Positions 1-12,063 are shown, counted from the first letter of the stretch. The stretch is 64,000 bases of DNA from Multifurca ochricompacta (GCA_022496185.1 WTXG01000096.1:1-64000), one strand, 5' to 3'. The notes: generated by a model from the sequence alone, not told the origin. A program made the numbers and translations.

Positions 1-363
1 CTACTGCACCTTATTGTCACAATGCAGTTGTATGGGTGAACTAACTTCATATCCCAATTCCTGCATGAAAGTCCTATACCATGCAGCCTGATTTGAAGCC
101 TCAGCAAGGCTAATATACTCAACTTCTGTGGTGGACTGTGCTACTGTCTTCTGCTTTCTGGAACACCAGCTAATGGCTCCATTAGCAAGGAAAAAGACAT
201 AGCCAGAGGTGGAGTGGCAGTCCTCTTGATCTCCCCATGAGGAGTCTGCATAGCCATGAAGGCCAACTTCACCATTCTCTCCAGAAAAGCGCAACTTGTA
301 GTCCTTTGTAGCATTTAAATAAGCTAGGACATATTTCACTAGTCACATGTGCTGCTGGGAAGG
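1..363 (-). pseudogene. copia-1 RNase H fragment (C-terminal part of pol)
   Basis: This is the RNase H domain of the copia-1 polyprotein, which degrades the RNA strand during reverse transcription. The reading frame shows the copia motifs ADSSWGD and STTEVEY and aligns over its length with the young copy at 60660-61000. The fragment begins at 363, where gypsy-1 inserted; the other half of the ORF resumes at 12064. Near the left edge a one-base deletion after the HCDNK motif shifts the frame into an early stop. Dead gene fragment. Confidence 0.9.
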
Positions 364-952
364 TGTTACACCTGGTGCGGGATGTTCCACATGACTTGTG
401 TGACAGCGCGATTCATGGGTTCAGGTAAGAAACCAATAAGGTCTCTTGGAGTCTAGGCGGGATGAGTCAAAGTCAAAGGGGCTGTTCCCTAAGACAATTT
501 TGAGTGGAAAAGTGCCAAAAGCACTGAGACAGTTGAGTCAAGGATTCAAAGGGGAGTGTCCAGAAGACAAGCACCAATGTATTCAATAAGTCAAGTCTGA
601 GGTCTACAATGTAGTTACAGCAGACTTATATATGTAATATAGTGGGTGTCTACGAGATAAGAATGATGGAGTCAGGTGGGCCCAAATATATGAAAGCACA
701 TGGCATAAAGCCTCGCTTCTGATAGGGGATTAAGTAAGTGTCCGGTCATAAAGATAAGAAGATAAGAAGATAAGAAGGCAAGCATAAGCAAACAACAAGT
801 CAACAAGTACAATGCAGGTCACAGGGAGGGGAGCAGGGCACGTGACGGATCCCAGGATGGAGACATGATCAGAAAGTGTAAGGTAGGTGGCAAAGAGGGG
901 TCCTCATTGGGGAGGGTAAAGAAAATAGGGAGGCTTGGCACTGGTTGTAACA
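364..952 (-). repeat. 3' LTR of gypsy-1
   Basis: 589 bp with TGTTACA/TGTAACA ends. It matches the LTR at 11475-12063 along its whole length, with differences mostly at CpG sites. The same family occurs at 31071-32154 (solo) and 62896-63484 (young copy). Confidence 0.95.
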
Positions 953-968
953 TCACCCCCTCTTCTGG
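953..968 (-). other. Polypurine tract of gypsy-1 (plus-strand primer)
   Basis: Read on the minus strand this is AGAAGAGGGGGTGA directly before the TG of the 3' LTR. The same tract lies at the same place in gypsy-2 (63485-63500). Its position fixes the element as minus strand. Confidence 0.75.
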
Positions 969-983
969 TTCAAGCAGACCTGG

Positions 984-2183
984 CTAGAAACGACTTGTAC
1001 CATCATCATCCTGCACCAAGTCCAAATAATTGTCGGCTACATTATGATCATCCAAGGTGTAGTTCTCTTTGTCCAAATCCTGGGGACATCTGTGAGTGCA
1101 GAGGAACCTGTAAGGGCCATGCTGGCCACACAAGTGACATAAGTTGTGGACAGGGCAGTCCAGTTCACGGTGCCCTGAGTTGTGACAGAGGCATTTGCCA
1201 CACCATCCAGATGGATTGACAATCATTGGGGTGACTCCCACATGGCAGAAGATACAGAATTGGCTCCAATGGAGATTGCTACGACAGTGCCAACACCACT
1301 TGCGATTGAGGGGACAGTTCCAGCTGATGTGGTACTTACTGTCACATCGCCAGCACGTTTCTCCATGGGGGTTCTCATGCATGTGCAGCGTTTCAAACCA
1401 ATTTGGTAATAGTCTTGGGGCAGCCCCTAACGACCATGGGGGAAGGGGTCATGCATATGTGTCAGCATACCTTTCAGTGATGGTTTGATATGCATCCCCC
1501 GTCTCCAACCTCTTCTGAATCTCCACCAGCTCCTGTTCCACCTGGAACATCCTGTTGGTCAATCTTGCCATCATCTTTGCATGTTCTTTGTACTGCTTGT
1601 TGAGCATTGTATGCAGTGTTAAGTTCTTCCGCAGTCTCATTACCTCTGCTTTGAGACGCAGAAGTCGCATGTCATTCATCACTTCATCAATGGCGAAGGC
1701 TCGGGAGTCTTCAGCAGCCAAGTGTCCAAGCTGCTCATTGGTCAACATATGGTGAAGATGACCTGTGTACCTTTCTTCTAGATAGACTGGGGCCCCATAG
1801 ACAGGGCCATCCTTCTTCATACATCCGGTGATGTCCATCCCTCCATTGGTGTAAAAGATATATTTGGCGATGGCAACCATTCCATCAGCCATTGTGATTT
1901 CAAGAGGGAAGTACATCGAGGAATTGGGGTTGTTGGCAAAGAAAGGGAACTCCGGCACATCATCATCCAGTTCCATACCTAACAGATCATTTGGGTGTGG
2001 CTCCTTGCTATGTTCAAAGTCATCGTTCAGGTTGGGGGACTGATTCTTGACCTGAGCTTCGGTGGCCTTGTAGTTGATAGGTGACAAGGGATGTGTAGAA
2101 GGGTGAGTGGAAGGGAAGTTCTCGACAACTACAGTGGTGGCGGTGAAAGCATCGACAGCAGTGTTGGCAGTGATGAAAGACAT
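984..2183 (-). pseudogene. Accessory ORF3 of gypsy-1: coiled coil plus CCHC zinc knuckles
   Basis: A separate ORF of about 399 codons between the end of pol and the 3' LTR, starting roughly 80 nt after the pol stop once the nested element is removed. It is open from 2183 to 1449, meets one TGA, and continues in the same frame to 984. The stop aligns with CAA in the copy at 63516-64000, so a CGA ancestor decaying two ways is likely. The N-terminal third is acidic. The middle (about 1490-1660) is a heptad-like charged helix. The C-terminal third carries two clean CX2CX4HX4C knuckles (CWRCDSKYHISWNC and CWHCRSNLHWSQFC) and two cysteine-rich variants. The likely role is nucleic-acid binding, by domain only. 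I do not recognise a named family. Integrase and gag are encoded elsewhere in the element, so this is not a displaced gag. Confidence 0.8.
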
Positions 2184-2198
2184 GATAGATAGTTCAGT

Positions 2199-2696
2199 TG
2201 TGACAGAATTCTCCCTGCGACGTTACTAATGACTTGACATTGTGTTTCACCGGTGTTTTGGCTTACTGAGGGCCTAACCCCTCCTAATTCTCCTTAGTTC
2301 TAGCTCATTCTACTGCACAACTATTTAGATACTATGTCATAGTCCTAGAACCTTCTATTTACTATGACATAGCTAGTTCTACATGTATTTAAAGACCTAC
2401 TAGAGTAGAGAGACAGACTAAGTCTGTTCTCTTGTATTCAATCAGAGGTGCTTCGGAAATCCTTGAATCCTCTCAGTTAGAGCCCCACTTGAACTCTCCA
2501 AGATGTGACTTGGAGAGCCTTCATCATCTTGAACTTGTTGCAGGACTGAGCGTCTCTGCTGTTGACTTCAATTCTCACACGCATGCCCTTTGACTTCATT
2601 GTGGGCTTGAACCGAATTTGCTCTTGCTGTGACCTTGAATCTTGACTTGTCTTGCTCCCGTCCGACCCCGACACAGTTCCGCACCTAACTGTGACA
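2199..2696 (+). repeat. 5' LTR of the LARD-like element
   Basis: 498 bp, TGTGACAG start and CTGTGACA end. A TATTTAAAG promoter-like sequence is near 2396. Its seven differences from the other LTR are all CpG transitions. Confidence 0.95.
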
Positions 2697-2878
2697 TTAG
2701 AACAGACTTAACTGAAACCAACAAAGAACTTACCGAATGCGTGAGGCGACGATGACACGTCCCTCACCCCGACACCGGAACTCGATCCATCTTGATCCTG
2801 GTGACCTGACTTATCCTGGTCATCATCTTGACCTTGATAACTTGACTCCAATCCGTATTGATCCCTTGATCTGTCATG

Positions 2879-3045
2879 GTCGACGTATTGACCGCGGCTT
2901 GACTCCTTGATTTGTCGCGGTCGACGTAGTGACCGCGGCTTCGATTCCCTTGCTTTGTCGTGGTCGACGTATTGACAGCGGCTTGACTCCTTGATCCATC
3001 GTGGTCGACGTAGTGACCACGGCTTGACTCCTTCGATCTGTCTTG
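2879..3045. repeat. About 41-bp tandem repeat, four units
   Basis: GGTCGACGTA starts at 2879, 2919, 2962 and 3003, each followed by a TTGACCGCGGCTTGACTCC-like segment; units are 40-43 bp. A degenerate fifth unit lies near 3135. It is in the leader of the LARD-like element. Confidence 0.75.
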
Positions 3046-4042
3046 ATCATCGTCTTGATCTTGACTGCCAGATTCTGTCTTGGTTGCGACCTTGATAGTT
3101 TGACTCGATCACGTTTGATCGTTTATTGAATTGCTGTGGTTGAGGTACTGACCGCGGCTTGATTGTGGTCGAGGTAGACCACCGAATGGACCCTGGATGC
3201 CAGTGATCCTGATTGCCGGACCAGAACTGCAAGGTGACAACGAGTCGTCCCTTGTACAAAACCCAGAAAGTCGCGACGACCATGCAAGAACCCCGAACCC
3301 CAACCTTGAAAGAACATGTCTCTTGAAGACCGACCTCGACATCGAAACCTGATAGAAGAGTCAGAACCTGAGAAAAGAAACAACTCACCGAACCCGCAAG
3401 GCGACGACGACGCGTCCCTTGCTTTGACACTGAACCCAACCTCGGAGCTTGATAACGCTCCAATCGAATCCCACAACCGACTTATAGTTCTTGCAAGAGG
3501 ACTCCCCAACCAGAAACTGAAGACATACCACCTGAAAACCGAAACCGCCTCACATCGCTCGCCAGCAATCCCCGACCGACAGCGTCCAGAGTAACGGACC
3601 TGTGAACCCCAGAATCCTTGAATCCCGACTTGAAGCAACCTTGCTTCACAAACAGACCATCGAATCCATCAAAAAGAAACTTGACACCACGACTCCGAAG
3701 TCCTGGTTTGACATCCCGAGCCCGCACCATCAATAACATCGCTGCACATCTAAAGAAGACAACTCGAAGCGATTAGAATTGCCCAGAAAGGAACAGAACT
3801 AAACTCGCCTATAGATCTGATTCCATGACCTCACACAACTCCCCACTCGAATGGATCAATCGTTGTTCGGAACGTTTCCTGAACGCGGCATGACAATGAC
3901 TGCCGCAACACTAACGATGCAGCCAACGCGAATCCGGCCAGCATCATTCGGGAACCACTTCGGACCACCACAGAACCCACCAGAAGGCCAAGGAAGACCG
4001 TAGCCTCCACCAGCACCAATCCTTGCGCAACAGCCACGAATA

Positions 4043-4240
4043 ATGAGAGGAAGGAGGGAAGGCATTCCTCCTCCATCCTTGAATGAGAATCGCAGCGATG
4101 CCGACCAATGGTGGACGCGTGTGGAGCTTCACTATTTCTTGAGTAACCAGGCCATGACCATCCAGAACAAAAGGTCTCAAATTGCCCACGTTCTTGATTT
4201 GAAGAGGGAAGGGAACATCAGCCACACGACAGAGAATGGA
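4043..4240 (+). pseudogene. Gag-like capsid trace in the LARD-like element
   Basis: A short open stretch reads SDADQWWTRVELHYFLSN followed by a lysine/serine-rich segment ending in VLDLKREG. This resembles the start of a Ty3/gypsy capsid domain, where a tryptophan/aromatic helix is followed by a helix ending in a K-x-G turn. The frame then loses resemblance. No zinc knuckle or enzyme domain follows. The call rests on pattern alone. Confidence 0.4.
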
Positions 4241-4759
4241 ACAAACACTTCTGCCGAGCGACCCACCGCCGAAACCGACCAGAGTTTGCTGTGGGAAGAC
4301 AAGACTGGCTCGAAAGAAAACGCCTCAAACGCGTCTTCCTTCTTCCAAGCTGGCACCACGCCGATTTGGACTGTTCACAATAAAAGACCAGATATCTTTC
4401 AAATTGCCTGCCAATGAGACTTACCAGCCCACATGAAGATACACAAAAAGAATACAAAGTCGAGCGCCTTATCAGGCATCAATATCATGGCAGTGCGAAG
4501 ACACTGCAGTTCCTAGTCCACTGAAGAGGTTACCCTTCGAGTGATGGCTTTTGGACGCCTGCTGCTCCGACATCTATGCATCGAGGACGCCGCAAGCCTT
4601 AGGAGGGGGGTAATTATTCCATCTGTGACTCAGTGTTTCCCCAGAAATTCGCTCTACCCTGGCACACATCAAGAACTTCGCTCGCCCCTTTCACTCAAAT
4701 TGTTCATCAAACCCGACACATGCCCAGAACATCCACCTCAACATCTCGACTGACAACAA

Positions 4760-5850
4760 AACCCGAATCCGGCGCATCGCAACAGCCCTGGATGCCGCCA
4801 ACAAAGCAGCAATAACGTTTCCCGCAACAGCACCGACGCCGCCTCCGCCACCAGCACTACCGAATGAAGACCCGATTGTTACAAGAAGTCGGAACGCGCT
4901 TGCCTGACACATACATGCTACACAGTCCAATGACAACCCAAGAATCAAGTATCGACCTGACTCTCCAGTTCTGCCGACCCCGCGGCCATGTCAGTCGATG
5001 ACAGATCGTCATAGGTACACCCACCCTGGGCCGCCATTCATTCGAAACCACGTCCACTCGATGCACTACCAACACCAATGCATCAGGAGTAATGAAGGTC
5101 GCACCTTGCATGCCAGGTTCGTAAGCTTTAACTACCGACAACGTAACCCCCAGGTTCTCGCCACAATGAGCGAGAACCAGCCACTCTTCGCCATCATGCT
5201 CCACACTAGAAACCACTCTCGAACCCCACCACGTCCCAATCCTCCGATTTCACACTTCCAACAGCGACTCTTCAATACGGAGATGCCTCACACTGAACTG
5301 GTCAACACCGCACTCGACAACTTACGCGATCTGAGAGCTTGAGCCGAAGCGACAAGACTCCGCATGACAACCAACGACCTAGACAAGGCGCATTGATATC
5401 TCGCCATGGCAAAGAACTCATTTTGCCCTCCACACCAAGAATCACCAACGAGACCCACGACGCTCTACCCCGAGTGGATCAACACCGCGCTGGACAACCT
5501 TCGCGACCCAGGGGTCTGAGCTGAGGTGACAAGATTCCGCACCGCGACTAACGACTTGGACGTAGCCCAGCAGGCCGTGACCGCCACACAAAAGCAAATA
5601 GAAATAACAGTCCAGAAGGTATGAACATCAACACAAGCGCTGACACGACGCAACGCGTACCACCGAATCTATCCGACCGAACAAGCTCACAAGATTCACG
5701 CCACACCCGGAACCGCGTGCCATCTTGCAAGAAGACTTGACAACACACGACGTCCCTCAAGCTGCACGACGACTGGACGATACTCGACAACCACTCGATG
5801 ACCACGCGCGCCGCGACCACGAACCCTGCCGCCACCGACATTCAATGACG
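4760..5850 (+). pseudogene. Degenerate coding trace with an internal duplication, LARD-like element
   Basis: Broken frames contain a proline-rich stretch and two similar blocks near 5290-5390 and 5465-5580. Each reads like N-T-A-L-D-N-L-R-D followed by A-x-x-T-R-x-R-x-x-T-N-D-L-D, roughly 180 bp apart. This suggests a duplicated helical (coiled-coil-like) segment of a gag N-terminus. Several stops break it. No enzyme motif is present; function not assigned. Confidence 0.4.
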
Positions 5851-5884
5851 TTTGGGGGCAAACGTCAGCCTACAGAAGGGGTAA

Positions 5885-6382
5885 TGTGACAGAATTCTCC
5901 CTGCGACATTACTAATGACTTGACATTGTGTTTCACCGGTGTTTTGGCTTACTGAGGGCCTAACCCCTCCTAATTCTCCTTAGTTCTAGCTCATTCTACT
6001 GCACAACTATTTAGATACTATGTCATAGTCCTAGAACCTTCTATTTACTATGACATAGCTAGTTCTACATGTATTTAAAGACCTACTAGAGTAGAGAGAC
6101 AGACTAAGTCTGTTCTCTTGTATTCAATCAGAGGTGCTTCGGAAATCCTTGAATCCTCTCAGTTAGAGCCCCACTTGAACTCTCCAAGATGTGACTTGGA
6201 GAGCCTTCATCATCTTGAACTTGTTGCAGGACTGAGCGTCTCTGCTGTCGACTTCGATTCTCACACGCGTGCCCTTTGACTTCGTTGTGGGCTTGAACCG
6301 AATTTGCTCTTGCTGTGACCTTGAATCTTGACTTGTCTTGCTCCCGTCTGACCCCGACACAGTTCCACACCTAACTGTGACA
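5885..6382 (+). repeat. 3' LTR of the LARD-like element
   Basis: 498 bp, directly preceded by an AGAAGGGGTAA polypurine run and followed by the TCAGT duplication. It keeps CG at five of the seven positions where the two LTRs differ. Confidence 0.95.
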
Positions 6383-6448
6383 TCAGTGGTAGGATGTTGC
6401 TGTGAGAGCATGTACTGGGGAATTCGATTGGGGTCTGAGGTCGTTCTT

Positions 6449-9400
6449 TTAACTGTCCTTGGGCACTTCTGGATGTTGGGCGTGGAACTCCGAGATAAGG
6501 ACTGGGGCAAAGATATTCCTGGCTGGCTCCCACAAGTTGTCAGAGTCTGGGAATCCTTTCCACTTAATGAGGTAATGTAGCTTGTGCCCTCGGCCTTTAT
6601 GTAGGGAGTCTAGAATCTGCTCCACTTCCCATTCCACTTCTCCATCAATTAATTCAGGGGGGGGTCTTGGGAAGTTTTCCCCATGCAGGGAGGTCTCTTT
6701 GTAAGGTGTCAGAAGTCTGGCATGGAAGACTGGGTGGATCCTCCATGTGGGTGGAAGCTCGAGTTCATATGACACATCTGACAGCTTCCTTGTTATCTTG
6801 AAAGGCCCATGACATTGGGGCACTAGTTTGGCTGTCGGATGTGATGTGTGAATGTTCTTCCCTTCCAACCATATGAGGTCATTGGTCTGATAGGGTGTGA
6901 ACTTCGAAGGCCTTTCTGAGAGGGTCTTTTGCACCTTCAGCAGGTTCTCATTGGCCAATTTCCTGATCTCTTCCCATTGGTTGATACGCTGCGCTGCTGA
7001 GGGGACATTTGTGGGTTTCTTGGCCCAAGTAGTTTGTGGCATCCATCCCATGATAAGTGAAAATGGGGAGACCTTAGTGGTGCCATTGGGCCAGGAGTTA
7101 TGTGCAAACTCTGCAGTTGCCAGCCAGTCAGCCCAATCGTCCTGTCAATTATTGCACCAGAACCGAAGATACTGTTCTAGCCACTGGTTCGTTCTTTCTG
7201 ACTGTCCATCAGTTTGCGGGTGGTAGGCTGTTGAGATATTCTGGGTTATGTCCAAGACTTTACAGAGTGCTTTAGCGAACATGGAGGTAAAACGTGGGTC
7301 ACGGTCTGAAATGATCTTTTCGGGGAGGCCATAGTGTCTGTAGACGTGATCCAGGTAAAGTTTGGCTACTCCTTCTGCTGTGATGGATTCATTGCATGGT
7401 ATAAACAGTGCTGCTTTGGACAGTCATGGTCTGTGATGGTCAGGATGGAGTCAAAGCCTCTGGAGATGGGGAGCTTGACAATGAAGTCCATGGCAATGGT
7501 CTGGAACAGTAGTGAGGTTGTTGGTGTGATTGGGAATAGTGCTGGTGGGTGCGGGTGTGTGTTTACTTTATTGGCTTGGCAGTCCACACATCCTTTCACA
7601 TAGTTCTCCACATCCTTCTTCATGTTAGGCCACCAGTAATCTTGTTTGGCCAAGGTGTATGTGTTAGCAATGCCAGGGTGGCCTGCAGAAGGGAGGTCAT
7701 GGTGAAAATGGATCACCCCCCTCTTAATGTTGTCGCCACCAGAGACAATGAGACGATCCCCATCCTTCCACCACAGGCCATCAATCTTCTTCAGATTATG
7801 TGCATCTGCCCATGATTGGCACAACTGTTGGTTCATATTTTGCAATACCTGGGCCCATAAATCCATGTCATGAAGACTGACGACGGCTGCCTTTGCAAAG
7901 ACCTCTTCGGGGAGTACAGTGATGTCATTATTGTCCTCCTCTCCATTGTTCAGGTCAGGTCGTCATGACAGGGCATCTGCACATGCATTGCAACTTCCCG
8001 TGATGTGTTTCAATATGAAGTTGTACTCCTCCAGCTCTAGGACTTCGTGGGTGACCCATCTACTAATCTTGTGGGGTTCTTTCCAATAGAGTAAATTGGA
8101 GTGATCAGTGTGTATAACAGTTTTATGAGGGGTTCCCACTAGATATGGTTGCCAGTGTCATAGTGCTTTTACAATGGTGAGTAGTTCTCTATCCCAGATG
8201 TCATAGTTTTGTTCTGCTGGTGAGAATGTTTCCAAATAGAAGGCGACTGGATGAAGTAGTCCTGTTGTGTCCCTCTGGTTTAGTACTGCACCATTGGCGA
8301 AGTGAGACGTGTCAACTTCAAGTTCAAAGGGTTTTCCCAAGTCTGGTTGTAAAAGAACTGGTTCTGAGCCGACAATGTCTTGAATTTGTTCAAAGGCTCA
8401 TTGCTGTTCACCTGTCCAGTGCCAGGGTATGTTCTTCTTCAATAATCCATTCAGTGGTTGGGCGATCCCTGAGAATCCTCATACAAAGTGCCAGTAAAAG
8501 TTACAAAATCCAATGAAGGATCACACATCCTTGACGCATGTGGGTATGGGCCATTCCCGGATTCCCTGTACCTTCACTGGGTCCATCTGTACATGTCCTC
8601 CTTCTAGGATGACTCCCAGGTATTCTATACTCTGTTGTTCAAATGAGCATTTGGCCGGTTTGAGGTACAGGTCATGCTCATGCAGGATGTCCAACACCTG
8701 GTGCACTCACTCTCGATGATGGGTTAGGTTGTTTGTAGTGGCTACCAGTATGTCATCCATATACACCACTACTTTGCTGGTGAGAATAAGGTCGTGGAAG
8801 ATATGATTCATCATGGATTGGAAGGTGGCAGGTGAATTGGTAAGGCCAAAGAACATAACGTTTGGCTCGAAGAGCCCCTGATTGGTCTTGAATGCTGCTT
8901 TACATTGATCTCCCTCTTTAATCCTGACATTGTTATAGCCCCAGCGGACGTCCATTTTAGAGAATAGGGATTTATCCTGCATGGTATCGATGAGTTCTGA
9001 AATAAGGGGAAGGGGGTAGGTGTTCTTTACGGTATAGGCATTTATTTGTCAGTAGTCCTGGACAGGTCAAAGTTTGCTGTCTTTCTTCTTAATAAAGAAG
9101 AATGGTGATGCATATGGTGATTTCAACAGACAAATGTATCCCTTCACAAGGTGCTCTTCAAGGAATGCTGTGAGAGCCGTTTGTTCCATCTGAGACAGTG
9201 GGTAGATCTTACAGTCGATTGCTGATGGGGTATCTGGTACAAACTCAATGGCGTGATCCCATGATCATGCGGGCAGGAAACGCTGCGATTCCTCCTCTGA
9301 AAACACCTTCCAATGTCGGTGGTATGCTTCTGGTACTACTTCTTTGAAGGTCTTTTCTGTACACCCCTCCACTGCCTTCTGGGCCAGTTCTGAGGCTTTG

Positions 9401-9984
9401 GTGACATAACCGTAGCCTGGATCCCCTTCTTCTGATCCACTTTCTTCCCTTGCCCTGCATATTGCTGATCATCAGACCGCATAGTTGTATCCCAGAGAAG
9501 TGATGAGGACAGGGTAGAATTCCTTATCCATGGTTGCATCACCCCAGTTGATCTTTGGTTCGAATGCAGCCAGCCATGGGTACCCGAGGATCAAGTCTTC
9601 TTCTCCTAGATTGGTAACAAGGAAGTGGATGACCTTTGTTTTTTCTCCTACTTGGACATTGAGATCTGTATAATGTGTAATTTTTCCAGCTTGATTGGCT
9701 GTTCCATCAATGTTCCAAATGTTCTTTTCCTGAGGAAGCTCCAGCATCCCCAACCCCATGGTTCTTGCCATTTGGGGGCTGATAAAGTTATTGGTGGCTC
9801 CTGAGTCTATCAGGATGTCATGATCAGCCATCTTTTGTGTAGTCTCAAAATGCACTGGTATTTTCAATGATTTGAAGCAACTAGTATACACAGCAGTTAC
9901 ATGTAGTGCTCGCACCCAGGCCAATGGGGTGGAGCCAATCAAAAATCCTTTTTGGCGAATACCTTTTCCACCAAGACAGCTCAT
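6449..9984 (-). pseudogene. gypsy-1 pol: protease, RT, RNase H, integrase, chromodomain
   Basis: The pol polyprotein of a Ty3/gypsy chromovirus. Running leftwards: protease with IDSGATNNFIS (about 9790-9810); RT with the YMDD catalytic box (about 8755-8765); RNase H with a DTSHFANGAVL-like start (about 8290-8320); integrase zinc domain ending in CVDCQANK (about 7575); integrase core with AYHPQTDGQSER (about 7200); and a C-terminal chromodomain with YLIKWKGFPDSDNLWEPA (about 6510-6560). Chromodomains guide integration to marked chromatin in this clade. Frequent TGA stops break the frame; two replace the canonical arginines of the LRPxxDYRxLN motif near 9045-9070, as expected from CGA-to-TGA change. 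The ORF starts in an ATGA overlap with the gag stop, in another frame. Confidence 0.92.
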
Positions 9985-11455
9985 ACTTCTTCACTTTCTT
10001 TCATCATATTGGCCCATATTTCCTGCGCTTTTTCTTCCTTCATAGGTGTTTTCTTTTCAACAGTTGGTGGGTTGTTGCAGACGGGCATGACCATAGCTTC
10101 GGCCACATGTACCCCCCTCTTCAGGCATTCTTTGGACATATGGCCCTGCGCTTTGCACCGAAAGCACCGCCCTTCCTTCATCAATGTTTGTCTTTCATCT
10201 TTGGTGAGCATTGCCTGTGCTCTGGTTCTGTCTGCTGAAGTATCCATAGCATTTGGGTCTCTCTGGGAGGTATGCATGGGTTTAATTCCAAAGGCAGCCT
10301 TCCACTGGTCGCGGGTCTTTCCCTTCTTGGTGTCAACTCCAAAGTGTGTTTGGAAGTTGAGGTAATCTTGCTGCTGTCGGCGTGCAGCATCAACCCATCC
10401 ATCCCAGTCCTGAGGGTGGTGGAACTGGATGATATTCTTGACCAGGGGGTTAGGCAACCCTTGTGAGAAAAGGTCCAGTGTTGCCTCTTCATCAGTGTCA
10501 TACCCAGCTCTGTTAGCCAGGCTCCTGAATTTTGCCACATAGGCATCTAAATCCCCTTTTTCCATCTTCAGGGACTTCAATTCTTGAGCAGCCTTCTGCT
10601 TGGCCTGCCCATCTGTGAATGTGTCTTTGAACTGCTGGGCAATGGTTTCCCAGAGGCCATCACTAGTGGTACAATGTCCACTTTCAATTTGTTCATTCAG
10701 CCATTCCAGCTACTCCATCGTCCAGTCGTCTACCGCCTCCCCTCAAATCAGGGATAAGAAGAGGTTGGCTCATTGGAAGGGGTTGATAATTTGGGGGACA
10801 TCATGGTTAAAGTTTTTGAACATCGTGAACTCCAACATAAACTTTTTACTTTGTGAACGATCCCCTGCAAATGTCTGGGGCAGTACGCCTGACAGGCATC
10901 CTGATGGTGGGGGAATGTTCAGTGGTAACATGATTGGTGGAGGTGGCGGGGGCGGGGGGCTGGATCTGGGAGCTGGGCAGCAATGGTGGACATCTTTTGT
11001 TGAGATGGGGTTATGGTATCTGTAGATTGTATAGAGATCTGGGGAGTTGTCAAAGCAGGGGCTCTGGATGTGACAACTGTGGGTGCAACTGGGGTTGTAG
11101 TCAATGCTAATACCAGTGCTTCTTCACTGTGTTCTTCTACGTACTCCTCTGGCTCAGAGTCCATAACAATGGCCAGGGGATTTTCTCTCCACAGTCCTAA
11201 TCCAAATTCAGGTGGGGCGGGTCCTGTGGTGACCCAAGAGTGTCAGCTATCTGAGTATCAGATATGATACCAAACTCTTTTCTCATCATCGTATTCTACC
11301 GGTTGGTATCTTCCATTGTGATAAACGTAGTATCCAAACTCAGACTCAAAATCTTTCCAGGTGGCAGAGCCAAGTACTTGTTGTGAAAGATTATTCTTGT
11401 CTCTGCATTCAATAAGTTCTTCTTTAAACAGGGTCTGACTGTGGCTGGAAGCCAC
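9981..11455 (-). pseudogene. gypsy-1 gag with CCHC zinc knuckle
   Basis: The structural gag polyprotein, starting at the ATG at 11455 about 20 nt inside the 5' LTR. The capsid region (about 10200-10580) has the usual helical pattern, including DLDAYVAKFRSLANRAGYD. A single knuckle, CFRCKAQGHMSKEC, lies near 10130-10170. Two in-frame TGA codons (the first at 11258-11260) and at least one frameshift between 10580 and 10919 inactivate it. A proline/threonine-rich stretch (10919-11164) precedes the capsid. Confidence 0.88.
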
Positions 11456-11474
11456 AATGAGAGACTTGACTTGA

Positions 11475-12063
11475 TGTTACACCTGGTGCAGGATGTTCCA
11501 CATGACTTGTGTGACAGTGCGATTCACGGGTTCAGGTAAGAAACCAATAAGGTCTCTTGGAGTCTAGGCAGGATGAGTCAAAGTCAAAGGGGCTGTTCCC
11601 TAAGACGATGTTGAGCAGAAAAGTGCCAAAAGCACTGAGACAGTTGAGTCAAGGATTCAAAGGGGAGTGTCCAGAAGACAAGCACCGATGTATTCAATAA
11701 GTCAAGTCTGAGGTCTACAATGTAATTACAGTGGACTTATATACATAATCTAGTGGGCGTCTACGAGATAAGAATGATGGAGTCAGGTGGGCCCAAATAT
11801 ACAAAAGCACACAGCATAAAGCCTCGCTTCTGATAGGGGATTAAGTAAGTGTCTGGTCATAAAGATAAGAAGATAAGAAGATAAGAAGGCAAGCATAAGC
11901 AAACAACAAGTCAACAAGTACAATGCAGGTCATGGGGAGGGGAGCAGGGCATGTGATGGATCCCAGGATGGAGACATGATCAGAAAGTGTAAGGTAGGTG
12001 GCGAAGAGGGGTCCTCATTGGGGAGGGTAAAGAAAATAGGGAGGCTTGGCACTGGTTGTAACA
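11475..12063 (-). repeat. 5' LTR of gypsy-1
   Basis: 589 bp, matching 364-952. The duplication GAAGG follows at 12064-12068. Just inside the element (about 11441-11457) is a short perfect hairpin, TGTGGCT-gga-AGCCACA. Confidence 0.95.

Larger units (their letters stand above)
2199..6382 (+). mobile_element. Non-autonomous LTR element (LARD-like) nested in gypsy-1
   Basis: 4184 bp with 498-bp LTRs at 2199-2696 and 5885-6382 and the 5-bp duplication TCAGT at 2194-2198 and 6383-6387. The 3188-bp interior has no protease, RT or integrase that I can find. It has only traces of a gag-like region, a minisatellite and a polypurine run (AGAAGGGGTAA) just before 5885, which sets the plus orientation. 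It inserted between pol and ORF3 of gypsy-1. The LTRs differ at seven positions, all at CpG sites. It would depend on an autonomous partner. Confidence 0.93.
364..12063 (-). mobile_element. Ty3/gypsy element gypsy-1 (chromovirus type), decayed, nested in copia-1
   Basis: A complete but decayed gypsy element: 3' LTR 364-952, a polypurine tract next to it, ORF3, pol with chromodomain, gag, and 5' LTR 11475-12063. Both LTRs are 589 bp, starting TGTTACAC and ending GTAACA. The 5-bp target duplication GAAGG is at 359-363 and 12064-12068, and joining the flanks restores the copia-1 reading frame. Removing the nested element at 2199-6382 leaves about 7.5 kb. The coding order gag, protease, RT, RNase H, integrase, chromodomain identifies Ty3/gypsy. 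Confidence 0.95.
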
